Assembly (NCBI GenBank): GCA_903970455.1
Contig: CAJCIW010000072.1
Span: 1 to 6,589 of the forward strand
Direction: 5' to 3'
DNA length: 6,589 bases
Origin: Verrucomicrobiota bacterium
GTDB taxonomy: Bacteria > Chlamydiota > Chlamydiia > Chlamydiales > Rhabdochlamydiaceae
The position numbers and the translations under genes were made by a program. The notes below the pieces were generated by a model. That model did not search any database. It worked only from the letters and a program-made list of their open reading frames with translations, and was not told the DNA's origin. Positions 1 through 6,589 of the stretch are shown here, one piece after another; position 1 is the stretch's first letter, and every line of letters begins with the position of its first letter.

Positions 1-77
1 ACTAATGCACGGGATTTTAACTAAATCCAGGGGGTCAACCTTTACCTGGTCATTTCCTTATAAACTAATGTTTGTAT

Positions 78-106
78 TTGATTTTAACATTCTATTTAGT
101 TAGAAT
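78..106 (+). promoter_or_regulatory. Sigma70-type promoter for the lipase-like gene
   Basis: A -35 box TTGATT (78-83) and a -10 box TAGAAT (101-106) are separated by exactly 17 bases, and each matches the consensus at 4-5 of 6 positions. Transcription would begin near 112-114, giving a very short leader of about 18 bases before the ATG at 131. The surrounding DNA is AT-rich, as expected for a promoter. It is the best promoter match I found upstream of this gene. The call is by motif only; AT-rich DNA produces such matches by chance. Confidence 0.5.
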
Positions 107-108
107 GT
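87..108. promoter_or_regulatory. 8-bp inverted repeat over the -10 box (possible operator)
   Basis: ACATTCTA (87-94) and TAGAATGT (101-108) are perfect reverse complements separated by six bases. The right arm contains the whole predicted -10 box and the left arm lies in the promoter spacer, so a dimeric repressor bound here would block RNA polymerase. The dyad lies upstream of the predicted transcription start, so it would act as DNA and not as an RNA hairpin. No particular regulator is recognisable from the sequence. Confidence 0.4.
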
Positions 109-130
109 GACAAATTTTTTGCGGTTAATT

Positions 131-1609
131 ATGCCTGAGTATATCAGATTAAACAGATTTGTTGAATGCGCAAACCACTCCTTTTCTGCATCCTCGCTAA
201 ATAAATCTTTAATCGCCGATCCGAATGGGATTCAAGTCAGTTTGCAAGATATCCCATCTAAATATTCTCACGAAATTAGCCAGCAAAATAAAGCCACTTG
301 GAGAATCTTTAGGGAGTCAACGGTCAGTGTGATCGGTCAAAGAAAATTTGATTGGATTTGCAATCGGTATCGCTCCCGCATCAATTTTACTCATATGGAA
401 CGATCTGGCAAGCCCCTTCTCCCTGAACATGTCGAATTATTCAGCATCGGCTCCAATCAGCTGTTAGCCCGTGATGTCAAAACCCGTTTTCCGGAGAAAC
501 TGAGAGCGATTACTCGGGATCAATTGAATGAGAGAATCCGATTGGTGCAGCCATTTTCTTTTGTCGGAAAGTATCAGGATCCCGTGAAAATCGCTGGTTC
601 TCCAGGAAGTTTTCCCGCCTTTTTTTTCCATGACAAAGTGTTGATGGACAAAGAAAAACAGCTCCTCTTTTCCGATGTGGGACGCCTTTCTTTTCATGCC
701 TGGATGGAGCGATTTGTCAAAGTGATTGTGAACCGCGAGCTCCTTGAGGGGCAATTGATCCCGGCGCCAGGCCAGGATGGCCGGATCGATTATTATAAGC
801 TCCATCGCAAAATCGGTACGGGAGATGGTCTTGTCGCTTACGCCCTTAAGCCTGCCGCGGCCGATTCCACCTTGAAACCTATTATTTTCTTCCGCCCATC
901 GCAGTGGGCATTTTCGAATGAAGATGCTTTTGAAACTTATTTGAACGATGTCCAAGTCAACGTCGGGGAAATGGGCTGGAAAAATGCAAAACCTTTATTC
1001 GATCAGCTGATGCAGGATCCCCATTTCAGACGTCCGGATGAAAAAATTTCGGTGGCTGGATACAGTCTGGGAGGGGCGCATGCCCAGCGTTTCCTTGAAT
1101 TTCATCATCAGCATATCTCTTATGCCGTGTTTTACAGCGATCCTAGCGTCGATGATGCCACCGCCGAACGTATCCGTGATAAAATGAATGCCATGCCGCG
1201 AAGGAGTGTCCCGATAAATATTCAAATATTCCGGATGAAAGGGGATTTTTGCCATTACGTCGGAGGGAAACATGCGGGTTGGGGTGTCGTCCATCCCGAT
1301 GTCAACATTCAGCTCATGGAATTCGACCATGAAAATAAGAAAGTCTCCACTTTCTATCTTCACTCCCATCGTATTTTTGATAACACGGTCTTTCACTATC
1401 AAATGCAGTGCATTGAAAGTAGTCAAGAACTTTTTAATCATCTGGATAACTCGAAAAGGGGTGCTGATGTGTTTTGGTATGAGAGAATGCGCCGGCTTTG
1501 GGGAGGAGTCGCCTTTTTCTCCTTTTACGGAATCTCCGAGACGATCAAGCTAGTTAGTTGGATCTTTGGAGTTAAAATCTTGCGCAGCAGCAACGATCCC
1601 GATTTTTAA
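131..1609 (+). CDS. Lipase-like alpha/beta-hydrolase-fold protein
   Basis: Protein of about 492 residues, probably an esterase or lipase; the substrate is unknown. Residue numbers count from ATG 131. The core spans roughly residues 230-415. A strand IIFFRPSQW (251-259) occupies the place of the VxFRGT oxyanion strand of class 3 lipases. The nucleophile elbow is GYSLGG with Ser312. An Asp at 337 (YSDPSVDD) and a later His (381, 388, 411 or 413) could complete a Ser-Asp-His triad. The first ~225 residues match nothing I recognise. The C-terminus has a hydrophobic stretch (457-484) that could be a membrane anchor or amphipathic helix. No classical signal peptide is seen. A GTG at 107 is in frame but lies inside the predicted promoter, so I prefer ATG 131; neither start has a clear Shine-Dalgarno sequence. 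The gene is monocistronic and converges on the gene ending at 1624. Secretion as an effector is possible but only a guess. Confidence 0.8.
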   Translation: MPEYIRLNRFVECANHSFSASSLNKSLIADPNGIQVSLQDIPSKYSHEISQQNKATWRIFRESTVSVIGQRKFDWICNRYRSRINFTHMERSGKPLLPEHVELFSIGSNQLLARDVKTRFPEKLRAITRDQLNERIRLVQPFSFVGKYQDPVKIAGSPGSFPAFFFHDKVLMDKEKQLLFSDVGRLSFHAWMERFVKVIVNRELLEGQLIPAPGQDGRIDYYKLHRKIGTGDGLVAYALKPAAADSTLKPIIFFRPSQWAFSNEDAFETYLNDVQVNVGEMGWKNAKPLFDQLMQDPHFRRPDEKISVAGYSLGGAHAQRFLEFHHQHISYAVFYSDPSVDDATAERIRDKMNAMPRRSVPINIQIFRMKGDFCHYVGGKHAGWGVVHPDVNIQLMEFDHENKKVSTFYLHSHRIFDNTVFHYQMQCIESSQELFNHLDNSKRGADVFWYERMRRLWGGVAFFSFYGISETIKLVSWIFGVKILRSSNDPDF

Positions 1610-1623
1610 CCTGAGTTTTGGGT

Positions 1624-2331
1624 TCATTTTCCTCTTTTCGTCATCCATTTTTTGAAAGCAAGCGGAAGCAAGGCGATGAATCCTAATGCGATTAAGCTGA
1701 GTTTAAGTTTTGTGGTGAAAACGCCATCCCAGGAAAAATGCTGATGGGTTTCCAAATAGAGGGAAAGGCTCGATCCGCTTTGAGCAATCACATAAGCAAG
1801 AGGAATCACTCCCACGAGGGTCGTCCAAATAAAAGTCGCCATTCTCACATGAAAAATTCCCGCGCTCAAATTGACCAGCCAGAAAGGAAGAAGATGGGAA
1901 AAGCGCAAAAAAAGCAGATAAGACGCCTGATTTTCTTCGAATTTCTTCTGTAGCCGGTGTAGAAAATAGCCTTCTTTTTTTTGAATAGTCTTCGTATAGG
2001 CAAGACGTGCGGCGAGAAAAAACAACGTCGCACCTATTGTCTCTGAAATGCTTGTATATAAAATCGCAAGAGGCACAGGGAAAAGGAATCCGGATAGCAG
2101 AGTCAATAGTGTGGAATCAGGAATCACGAGAATAACGGATACGATATAAATCCCTAGAAAATAAAATACCGACAAAAAGGGATGATCGAGGACGAACAAT
2201 TTCCACTTCTCATGTTCGTGTTTGATGGTTTCAAAGCTCAACCGATGGTGAAGTCCGGTCAAATAAAAAATAAGGATCATGATCAAAATGAGGGCAAAAG
2301 GGGCAATGGCCAACGCTTTATGCTTCATCAT
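1624..2331 (-). CDS. TVP38/TMEM64 (SNARE-associated/DedA-like) family membrane protein
   Basis: Integral inner-membrane protein of 235 residues, a usual length for this family. Hydrophobic segments lie at about 6-26, 52-72, 74-94, 97-110, 139-160, 166-186 and 208-226, and the C-terminus is basic (KKWMTKRGK). Family hallmarks appear in order: Pro71 followed by LTLLSGFLF (76-84), then TIGATLFFLAAR (98-109), then an LR...LPFWLVNLSAG block (142-158). Relatives are proposed to act in lipid scrambling or membrane homeostasis, but the role of most bacterial members is unproven. The start ATG overlaps the TGA stop of the upstream M16 protease by four bases (2328-2331, ATGA), which points to cotranscription and translational coupling. 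A second ATG directly follows the first, so the true start could be one codon later. The stop is 14 bases from that of the convergent lipase-like gene, with no convincing terminator between them. Confidence 0.85.
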   Translation of the reverse strand: MMKHKALAIAPFALILIMILIFYLTGLHHRLSFETIKHEHEKWKLFVLDHPFLSVFYFLGIYIVSVILVIPDSTLLTLLSGFLFPVPLAILYTSISETIGATLFFLAARLAYTKTIQKKEGYFLHRLQKKFEENQASYLLFLRFSHLLPFWLVNLSAGIFHVRMATFIWTTLVGVIPLAYVIAQSGSSLSLYLETHQHFSWDGVFTTKLKLSLIALGFIALLPLAFKKWMTKRGK

Positions 2332-5240
2332 TCCGGAATAACCGAGGTAAATGTCCCTAAATTGCGCACGTCGTCCTTCGAGATAAGTTCATAGTGAAAA
2401 TCATTTTCAGGATTGATGACTCCTTCCATCAGGACGGCTAGGCGACGGGGGTTGTTGCGAGAAAGCAATTGATGGGCAATTTCGCAAAAGCGCTCATAGG
2501 TTAGCTCTTTTAAATTCTCGATCCGTTTTTCTATCCATTTAAAATCGTGGTATTGAAAGGCCAGTTCGTTGAGTTGGTTCGCCATGCCCGGCATATTCTC
2601 CGGGGGCATTTTTAACAGGGTGATGAGCGTCGCTCGAATGCTCTCAAAACGGCCTTGAGGGATTTGAACAGTTAGATTCTTGTCGAAGGTTTCCAAAAAC
2701 AATTCGAACCGCGCCAGAAGGTCCGTCGGGCTATGCGTACTGGATTGGACGGCAAAAAATTGTAAGAGTTGGCGCTCTTCTTCCGTGTTCCAGGCTTTAG
2801 CGATGTACGCGGTTTGCTGTTTCGTGCGCAAGGTGTCAAAAAAAGCATCGGAAAGAGCGTAACCTAAGACTTGTTGAATCGCTTTACGTTCAAAGCTGAA
2901 CGGCCCCTCTTGAAGAAGAAGAAGGACCCCGCTTCCTTGCCGATCCGTAGATTGAACAAGTTTATAAGGACCGTATTTTTCCGAAAGGACTAACACTTTT
3001 CTCCTCGGATGGTCTTGCATCGGAAAAGCAAGAGAGCCTAATTTGGCTTGAAGGCCATGGATCAAATTTTGAGCTTCTAATTTGCTCAGATTGCCGTAGA
3101 GCATTCCTTCCGTATAAGTCGATTGGAACAAATTCTTGGAAAACAGAGAGAAATCCTCAAAAGTCACTTCTTTGATAGATGCGAGTTTTTCTATATCTGT
3201 AGAGGTATTAAAAAGTATATTGTCGAGATGCTGCATCGCCTGGCGAACCGGTAATTCTTTTGAAGAATTATCGTATTCAGACGCCAGCGAAGTGCGGTAG
3301 ATCTCGAATTCTTCTTTGGAAGGGGAGACGTTTTTGAATGAGGAAAAGACTTCGTTTAGCAAAAGCGATGCCTTGTCATTGAATCCCAGGATCACCATTT
3401 TTAGCTCGAAACCTTCGATGAAGAATTTGACGTTGAGTCCAGCTTTCGAAGCAAGCGAGAGGCTTGTAGAAAGTTTTTCACACAACGCGCGTACATAAAG
3501 ATCACCAAGAGCCTGAGATTTAGGCGATGCTTCGAGAAATGGAGATTTGAAGCTGAAGAGAAATGCGATTTCAGGAACTTTATAACGATTGTCCTGAACA
3601 TAATAAATGGAGCATCCCTCATCAGAGAACAGCAATGCGGGACCTTCCAATGAATTTTCTAAGGCGGAATGCGGTTCTAAGACTAAATGTTTGGGCAGAT
3701 AAGGATTTTCCGGGGGGAGCAGAATAGCAGGATTGGGTTCTGCAACATTCCAAGCGGCTAGCCGGGCTCGTGAAACTTGCTTAATTGCGTATTCGGCATT
3801 CATCCATTTTTCTTTGGTATCGGTTGCAATTCCAGTCTTCGTCGGATCGGCCATCACAAAATAGATGCAATTTTCAGCTTTGAGTGTCTCGACAAAAGCT
3901 TGAATAAATGGGGAGTCAAACCTAGAAGGTATTTTGGTTTTTTCAGGATAGGAAGAAAGCTCTTCGTAAGGCATTTCGGAAGCCATTTTCATGATCGTGT
4001 GAAAAGCATCATCACGCGACTGATATTGGTAATTGAGCTTGGCCATTGTCTGCGTTTCTTGGAAAAGATGCTCGGGGAACCCTTCTTTTTTCAATCGGGC
4101 AATGGCTTGATAAACGCGTGAGATCGCCGCATCGACTTGAGTGAGGCCGTAATCGGTGAGAGTGATGTCGATAGAAAAAAACACGCTTTTTTTACTGAAA
4201 CGATCGCTGCTGATATGGACGCTTTCGGCGATTTTCTCTTTTTTCAACACCTGGGTAAGACTATTTTCTCCTTCCTGGGCTAAAGCGAGCGCGACAAGAT
4301 TCGGGGCCTGCCGTTCAATATCTTCAGCAAAAACAGCAGGAATTTCCCAGTTCAAGGATAATTGCTTGATGTCTTTCACAGGCTTAATAAAAATCATGTG
4401 GCCGCGCTGGACAGAAGAAGTCAACTCGGCAGGAATCAATTTTAGAGAAGTTTTTAACTGCGGCACCTTAGAAAAGTCAGTAGCTGCAAGAGCCCGTAAT
4501 TCCTCGATTGGCAGAGGAGAAACCATCACAAGGTGCATTTTATCTGCGCTGTAATGGGATTGGTACCAATTTTTTAGTGCCGACTGGGGAATTCCGGATA
4601 AAGTCTGTGCATTACCTGTAGAAAAGGCGCAATTGGGGTGGCTGGGATTTCCGGTCTCTTTTAGGATCATGTATTGCCGCCAGCCGTCATGTTCAATGTT
4701 TTTCGCATGCTCTTGATCGACGGCGTGCAGTTCCCGATTGATGCAGTTTGGCGAAAAAAGAGGATCGATGAAAAAATGGGAAAATCGATCGAGAGCTTCT
4801 TCGAAAGCGTCATTGTTAACCGAAAACATGTAGACAGTCCGATCGGACGCCGTAAAGGCGTTGACGCCCCCGCCATGGTCCGAGATGAATTGCATGTATT
4901 CAAACTCATTCGGATAAGCTTCCGTCCCCATGAACAGCATATGTTCTAAGAAATGGGCCATTCCGGGGTATTCTTTCGGGTCTTCCCATGAACCCGCATC
5001 GACCGCCACTCCTGCTGCCGACTGATCCGCTCCTGGATCGGAAATCAGCAAAACCTGGAGACCATTGTCGAGAATGAGTTTTTCCACAGCTCTTCCTTCC
5101 AGGGCGGGATTCAGGATCGGGAGAGTCGCTTGATCCTCGATGAGCCGATAGCCGCCTATTTGGGCAGGCGCATCTACCGAATAGGCAGAGAGTGTTACAA
5201 ATAAAAGGGAAGAAAAGAAAACTGCTCTTTGGAATTTCAT
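2328..5240 (-). CDS. ptrA: Secreted M16 zinc metalloprotease (pitrilysin/insulinase family)
   Basis: Full-length M16A protease of 970 residues, close to E. coli pitrilysin (~960). Residues 1-21 form a signal peptide: a short basic start, a hydrophobic core (about 7-19), then AYS before a likely cleavage site, so it should act in the periplasm. The inverted zinc motif HFLEH (His96, Glu99, His100) is intact. Glu177 (AVDQEH) fits the third zinc ligand and Glu170 the second conserved acid; their distances from the motif (77 and 70 residues) equal those I recall for pitrilysin. The inactive C-terminal half keeps LRTKQQTAY, with Arg805 and Tyr812 seven apart, as in the substrate-clamping Arg/Tyr pair of insulysin. 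Family enzymes enclose and cut small proteins and peptides in a chamber. ATG 5240 is well supported by GAGG eight bases upstream and by the signal peptide. It is the first gene of a two-gene unit with the TVP38-type protein. The symbol is given by family; orthology to E. coli ptrA is not proven. Confidence 0.95.
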   Translation of the reverse strand: MKFQRAVFFSSLLFVTLSAYSVDAPAQIGGYRLIEDQATLPILNPALEGRAVEKLILDNGLQVLLISDPGADQSAAGVAVDAGSWEDPKEYPGMAHFLEHMLFMGTEAYPNEFEYMQFISDHGGGVNAFTASDRTVYMFSVNNDAFEEALDRFSHFFIDPLFSPNCINRELHAVDQEHAKNIEHDGWRQYMILKETGNPSHPNCAFSTGNAQTLSGIPQSALKNWYQSHYSADKMHLVMVSPLPIEELRALAATDFSKVPQLKTSLKLIPAELTSSVQRGHMIFIKPVKDIKQLSLNWEIPAVFAEDIERQAPNLVALALAQEGENSLTQVLKKEKIAESVHISSDRFSKKSVFFSIDITLTDYGLTQVDAAISRVYQAIARLKKEGFPEHLFQETQTMAKLNYQYQSRDDAFHTIMKMASEMPYEELSSYPEKTKIPSRFDSPFIQAFVETLKAENCIYFVMADPTKTGIATDTKEKWMNAEYAIKQVSRARLAAWNVAEPNPAILLPPENPYLPKHLVLEPHSALENSLEGPALLFSDEGCSIYYVQDNRYKVPEIAFLFSFKSPFLEASPKSQALGDLYVRALCEKLSTSLSLASKAGLNVKFFIEGFELKMVILGFNDKASLLLNEVFSSFKNVSPSKEEFEIYRTSLASEYDNSSKELPVRQAMQHLDNILFNTSTDIEKLASIKEVTFEDFSLFSKNLFQSTYTEGMLYGNLSKLEAQNLIHGLQAKLGSLAFPMQDHPRRKVLVLSEKYGPYKLVQSTDRQGSGVLLLLQEGPFSFERKAIQQVLGYALSDAFFDTLRTKQQTAYIAKAWNTEEERQLLQFFAVQSSTHSPTDLLARFELFLETFDKNLTVQIPQGRFESIRATLITLLKMPPENMPGMANQLNELAFQYHDFKWIEKRIENLKELTYERFCEIAHQLLSRNNPRRLAVLMEGVINPENDFHYELISKDDVRNLGTFTSVIPE

Positions 5241-5248
5241 GGGGAAGA

Positions 5249-5252
5249 CCTC
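5249..5252 (-). promoter_or_regulatory. Shine-Dalgarno sequence of the M16 protease
   Basis: On the minus strand GAGG, within GATGAGGTC, lies eight bases before the ATG at 5240. It is the clearest ribosome-binding site in the window and fixes the start that gives a complete signal peptide. Confidence 0.7.
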
Positions 5253-5410
5253 ATCATAAGATTATCCCCATCATGCATGGAAGGGATAGAATTTTGCAAC
5301 TTCTCGGTCGGGGATGTGGATTGAAAGATATCTGGAGACATTTGAAAATTTCTATAACTTTCAAGCTTCAGCAGTTTATGCTCCGTCACGAAAACTATTA
5401 TTCGATCTTG

Positions 5411-5499
5411 CTAGTGGTCCTTGACAAAAATTCTTGGAACAATTTCAGCGAGCTTTCACGCTCGAAATTGTATCAAGAATTTTTTTCAAGGACCACTAG
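5411..5499. mobile_element. 89-base near-perfect inverted repeat, MITE-like
   Basis: The two arms pair almost end to end: 14 bp perfect (5411-5424 with 5486-5499), one mismatch, 11 bp (5426-5436 with 5474-5484), a G-T wobble plus one mismatch, 8 bp (5439-5446 with 5464-5471), a one-base bulge at 5463, then 4 bp around an eight-base loop. The apex can also fold as CGAGC/GCTCG. The outer ends are CTAG followed by TGGTCCTTGA and its complement, so CTAG may be a target duplication, or a CTAG target with a TA duplication. Size, perfection of ends and lack of an ORF fit a miniature inverted-repeat element or an insertion-sequence remnant. Transcribed, it would form a long hairpin that could block readthrough from the upstream gene or attract RNase III. 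There is no T-tract on either side, so it is not a classical intrinsic terminator. Confidence 0.6.
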
Positions 5500-5519
5500 T
5501 GAGGAGCAAGTAGGCGAAC

Positions 5520-6589
5520 TTACTTATTAGTTAGGTGTTGTTGGAGATATTGCTCAAAATTGGGCGCGGTAGGGCGCGCATTTAACCAATCGAGATAGAT
5601 GGATATAAATTGTTTTTGGGGCGAGTCACTGGATAGTTTGTTCCAGACTTCTTTTGCTTTAACGACTTCCAAACATAGTGCTTCATAATTTTGGTTAGGT
5701 TTTTCTTTGTACCAGCGTTTAAAAAATTTGGGGAATTGTTGTTCGGCAACGTCAAAACAATATTTTCTCCACGCCTTCCAAGCGCATGCTTTCTGTAAGA
5801 GTTCTTCAAATTCAGAAACAGACAACGAAAATTTCCCCCATTCAACGTAGGCGGCTTTGAACTCCTCTTCCGATAAACGATTCTTGTAAATCTTCCAATT
5901 ATCATGGACAAGAATCATCTCCACTTGAAGATTCATAAATCCCTCCACAACTCCAGTTTCAAGCGAATGCATTGTTTCTGCACGTTTGGAACCAACACAA
6001 TAGTGTTGTGAATCAACAAATTCCTCCACATTATTTTCTGATAAAATGTTTTGTTTTAAGACGCGAGTCAGATATTCGCTTGGGGGAAGGTTATCTCCTA
6101 GGGAAGAGTTGCTCCAATGTTTAAACTGACCGTGCACATATTTTGCAATCCGTCCCTGCTGATTTTTCCAATAGTCGACCTTCTTTGCGTAATCAGAGGG
6201 CAAACCCTGGTATGTTTTGGAAAATCGTTCACGGAGAAACGGTGGGATCTGATCCGGATCAATCCCGGCTGAAAGCTGGGCTAAGCAAATCTTCCATCCC
6301 CCATCTTTGCCTAATGAATCAGATGGAAAAAGCTTGAGAAACGCGTTCAAGCATTCCTCTTGTTGAATTTTGACACGCAACGCTAAAACTTTATGCAGGT
6401 CGATTTTTAAGTTTTTAAATTCTTTTTTAGATAGGGAGGAAAATAATTCTTCGATTTTGGAATCATTAGAGAACTTTCTTATAAGAGTTTTAAAAGGGAT
6501 TTTTTCGCAGAATTTTTCATCGGAATTAGATTGATTTGCTTTCAAAATCTTCCCAATCAATTCATCTTTTTTGCCTTGCAATAACCGAA
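5520..6589 (-). CDS. Unrecognised protein with C-terminal 42-residue aromatic repeats (5' end outside window)
   Basis: I do not recognise this protein. The frame is open to the right edge: codons for Arg and Leu precede the TTG at 6579-6581, which lacks a Shine-Dalgarno sequence, so the true start is probably beyond the window. At least 353 residues are visible, counted here from that TTG. The protein is charged, rich in Lys, Glu and Trp, apparently helical and soluble, without a membrane segment. Residues 241-353 form three degenerate repeats with the pattern FxxxYxxW, then ~10 residues, then [FY]E and a helical stretch ending in a second Trp. Weaker copies may lie at 199-240 and near 149-175. 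No catalytic motif is visible. Repeats of this kind usually serve binding, so an interaction protein is a fair guess. The TAA stop lies 20 bases from the palindromic element. The protease follows on the same strand after 279 bases, so shared transcription is uncertain. Confidence 0.75.
   Translation of the reverse strand, partial: RLLQGKKDELIGKILKANQSNSDEKFCEKIPFKTLIRKFSNDSKIEELFSSLSKKEFKNLKIDLHKVLALRVKIQQEECLNAFLKLFPSDSLGKDGGWKICLAQLSAGIDPDQIPPFLRERFSKTYQGLPSDYAKKVDYWKNQQGRIAKYVHGQFKHWSNSSLGDNLPPSEYLTRVLKQNILSENNVEEFVDSQHYCVGSKRAETMHSLETGVVEGFMNLQVEMILVHDNWKIYKNRLSEEEFKAAYVEWGKFSLSVSEFEELLQKACAWKAWRKYCFDVAEQQFPKFFKRWYKEKPNQNYEALCLEVVKAKEVWNKLSSDSPQKQFISIYLDWLNARPTAPNFEQYLQQHLTNK
5523..5861 (-). 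repeat. Tandem 42-residue protein repeats in the unrecognised gene
   Basis: Copies run over residues 241-282 (5861-5736), 283-324 (5735-5610) and 325-353 (5609-5523, the last copy incomplete). The leading Phe recurs at 241, 283 and 325, and the first Trp at 248, 290 and 332, both exactly 42 apart. A second Trp recurs at 271 and 313, with another at 229 in the same phase. The [FY]E pair recurs at 258, 299 and 342, shifted by one residue. Identity between copies is low outside these anchors, so the duplication is old. Confidence 0.6.

Larger units (their letters stand above)
5241..5519. other. Intergenic region with repeat element and possible transposase trace
   Basis: This 279-base gap separates two genes on the same strand. 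It contains the ribosome-binding site of the protease next to its start and a large palindromic element at 5411-5499. At 5273-5377 on the plus strand, a translation beginning MHGRDRILQLL and continuing with GxGLKDIWRHLKIS resembles the N-terminal helix-turn-helix of transposases. The plus-strand frame runs open to 5530 but shows no coherent protein after that, so I do not call a gene. No convincing promoter for the protease was found, though one must exist here unless transcription enters from the upstream gene. Confidence 0.4.

Noticed and set aside
27..49. CCAGG/CCTGG inverted repeat as a terminator of a gene to the left
   Set aside because: The stem is only five base pairs with a 13-base loop and no T-tract, and no coding end is visible to its left.
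464..1441. Minus-strand open frames of 163 and 148 codons opposite the lipase-like gene
   Set aside because: They lie wholly within a plus-strand gene with a coherent domain, show no recognisable protein features, and have no supporting start signals.
1608..1630. AACC/GGTT hairpin between the convergent genes as a bidirectional terminator
   Set aside because: A four-base-pair stem is too weak, and the T-runs nearby are interrupted.
3777..4554. Plus-strand open frames of 114 and 132 codons opposite the M16 protease
   Set aside because: They are antisense to a full-length conserved protease and their translations look like reverse-frame noise.
5270..5299. Minus-strand promoter for the protease: TTGCAA (5294-5299) and CATGAT (5270-5275), 18-base spacer
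   Set aside because: Each box matches the consensus at only four of six positions, and -10-like sequences are common here, so it is too weak to call.
5411..5499. The palindrome as an ordinary intrinsic terminator
   Set aside because: The stem is far longer than usual, is not GC-rich at its base, and has no T-tract following it on either strand.
5192..5530. Plus-strand frame of 112 codons as an intact gene
   Set aside because: It starts inside the signal-peptide region of the protease and runs through the palindromic element. Only a short helix-turn-helix-like stretch is suggestive, and that is reported as a weak finding.

Overview
This 6.6-kb window reads as bacterial chromosomal DNA of moderate GC (mid-40s per cent by eye). 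It holds four protein-coding genes, one of them cut by the right edge, and one compact palindromic repeat element. A pitrilysin-type zinc protease with a signal peptide, a TVP38/TMEM64 membrane protein, a lipase-like protein and a hard-to-place repeat protein suggest a Gram-negative host. The gene mix resembles amoeba-associated lineages such as environmental Chlamydiae. That placement is an inference from gene style; no marker gene here proves it.

Layout, left to right. Positions 1-130 are a short upstream region with a good sigma70-type promoter (TTGATT, 17-base spacer, TAGAAT) and an 8-bp dyad lying across its -10 box. From 131 to 1609 (+) is a ~492-residue protein with a lipase-type nucleophile elbow. 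It converges, with a 14-base gap, on a two-gene minus-strand unit. That unit is a 970-residue secreted M16 protease (5240 to 2328), followed by a TVP38/TMEM64-family membrane protein (2331 to 1624). The two overlap by four bases, so they are probably cotranscribed and translationally coupled.

Positions 5241-5519 are non-coding. They carry the Shine-Dalgarno sequence of the protease, a possible trace of a transposase helix-turn-helix on the plus strand, and an 89-base near-perfect inverted repeat (5411-5499) ending in CTAG on both sides. From 5520 to the right edge (-) is an unrecognised protein, open past the window end. Its C-terminal third is built of aromatic repeats with an exact 42-residue period.

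Functionally, the protease should act in the periplasm on small proteins or peptides. The TVP38-type protein should sit in the inner membrane, where relatives are linked to lipid handling. The lipase-like protein may act on lipids or esters, possibly outside the cell. The most novel-looking items are the 42-residue repeat protein, the palindromic element beside it, and the lipase-like protein with its long unassigned N-terminus.
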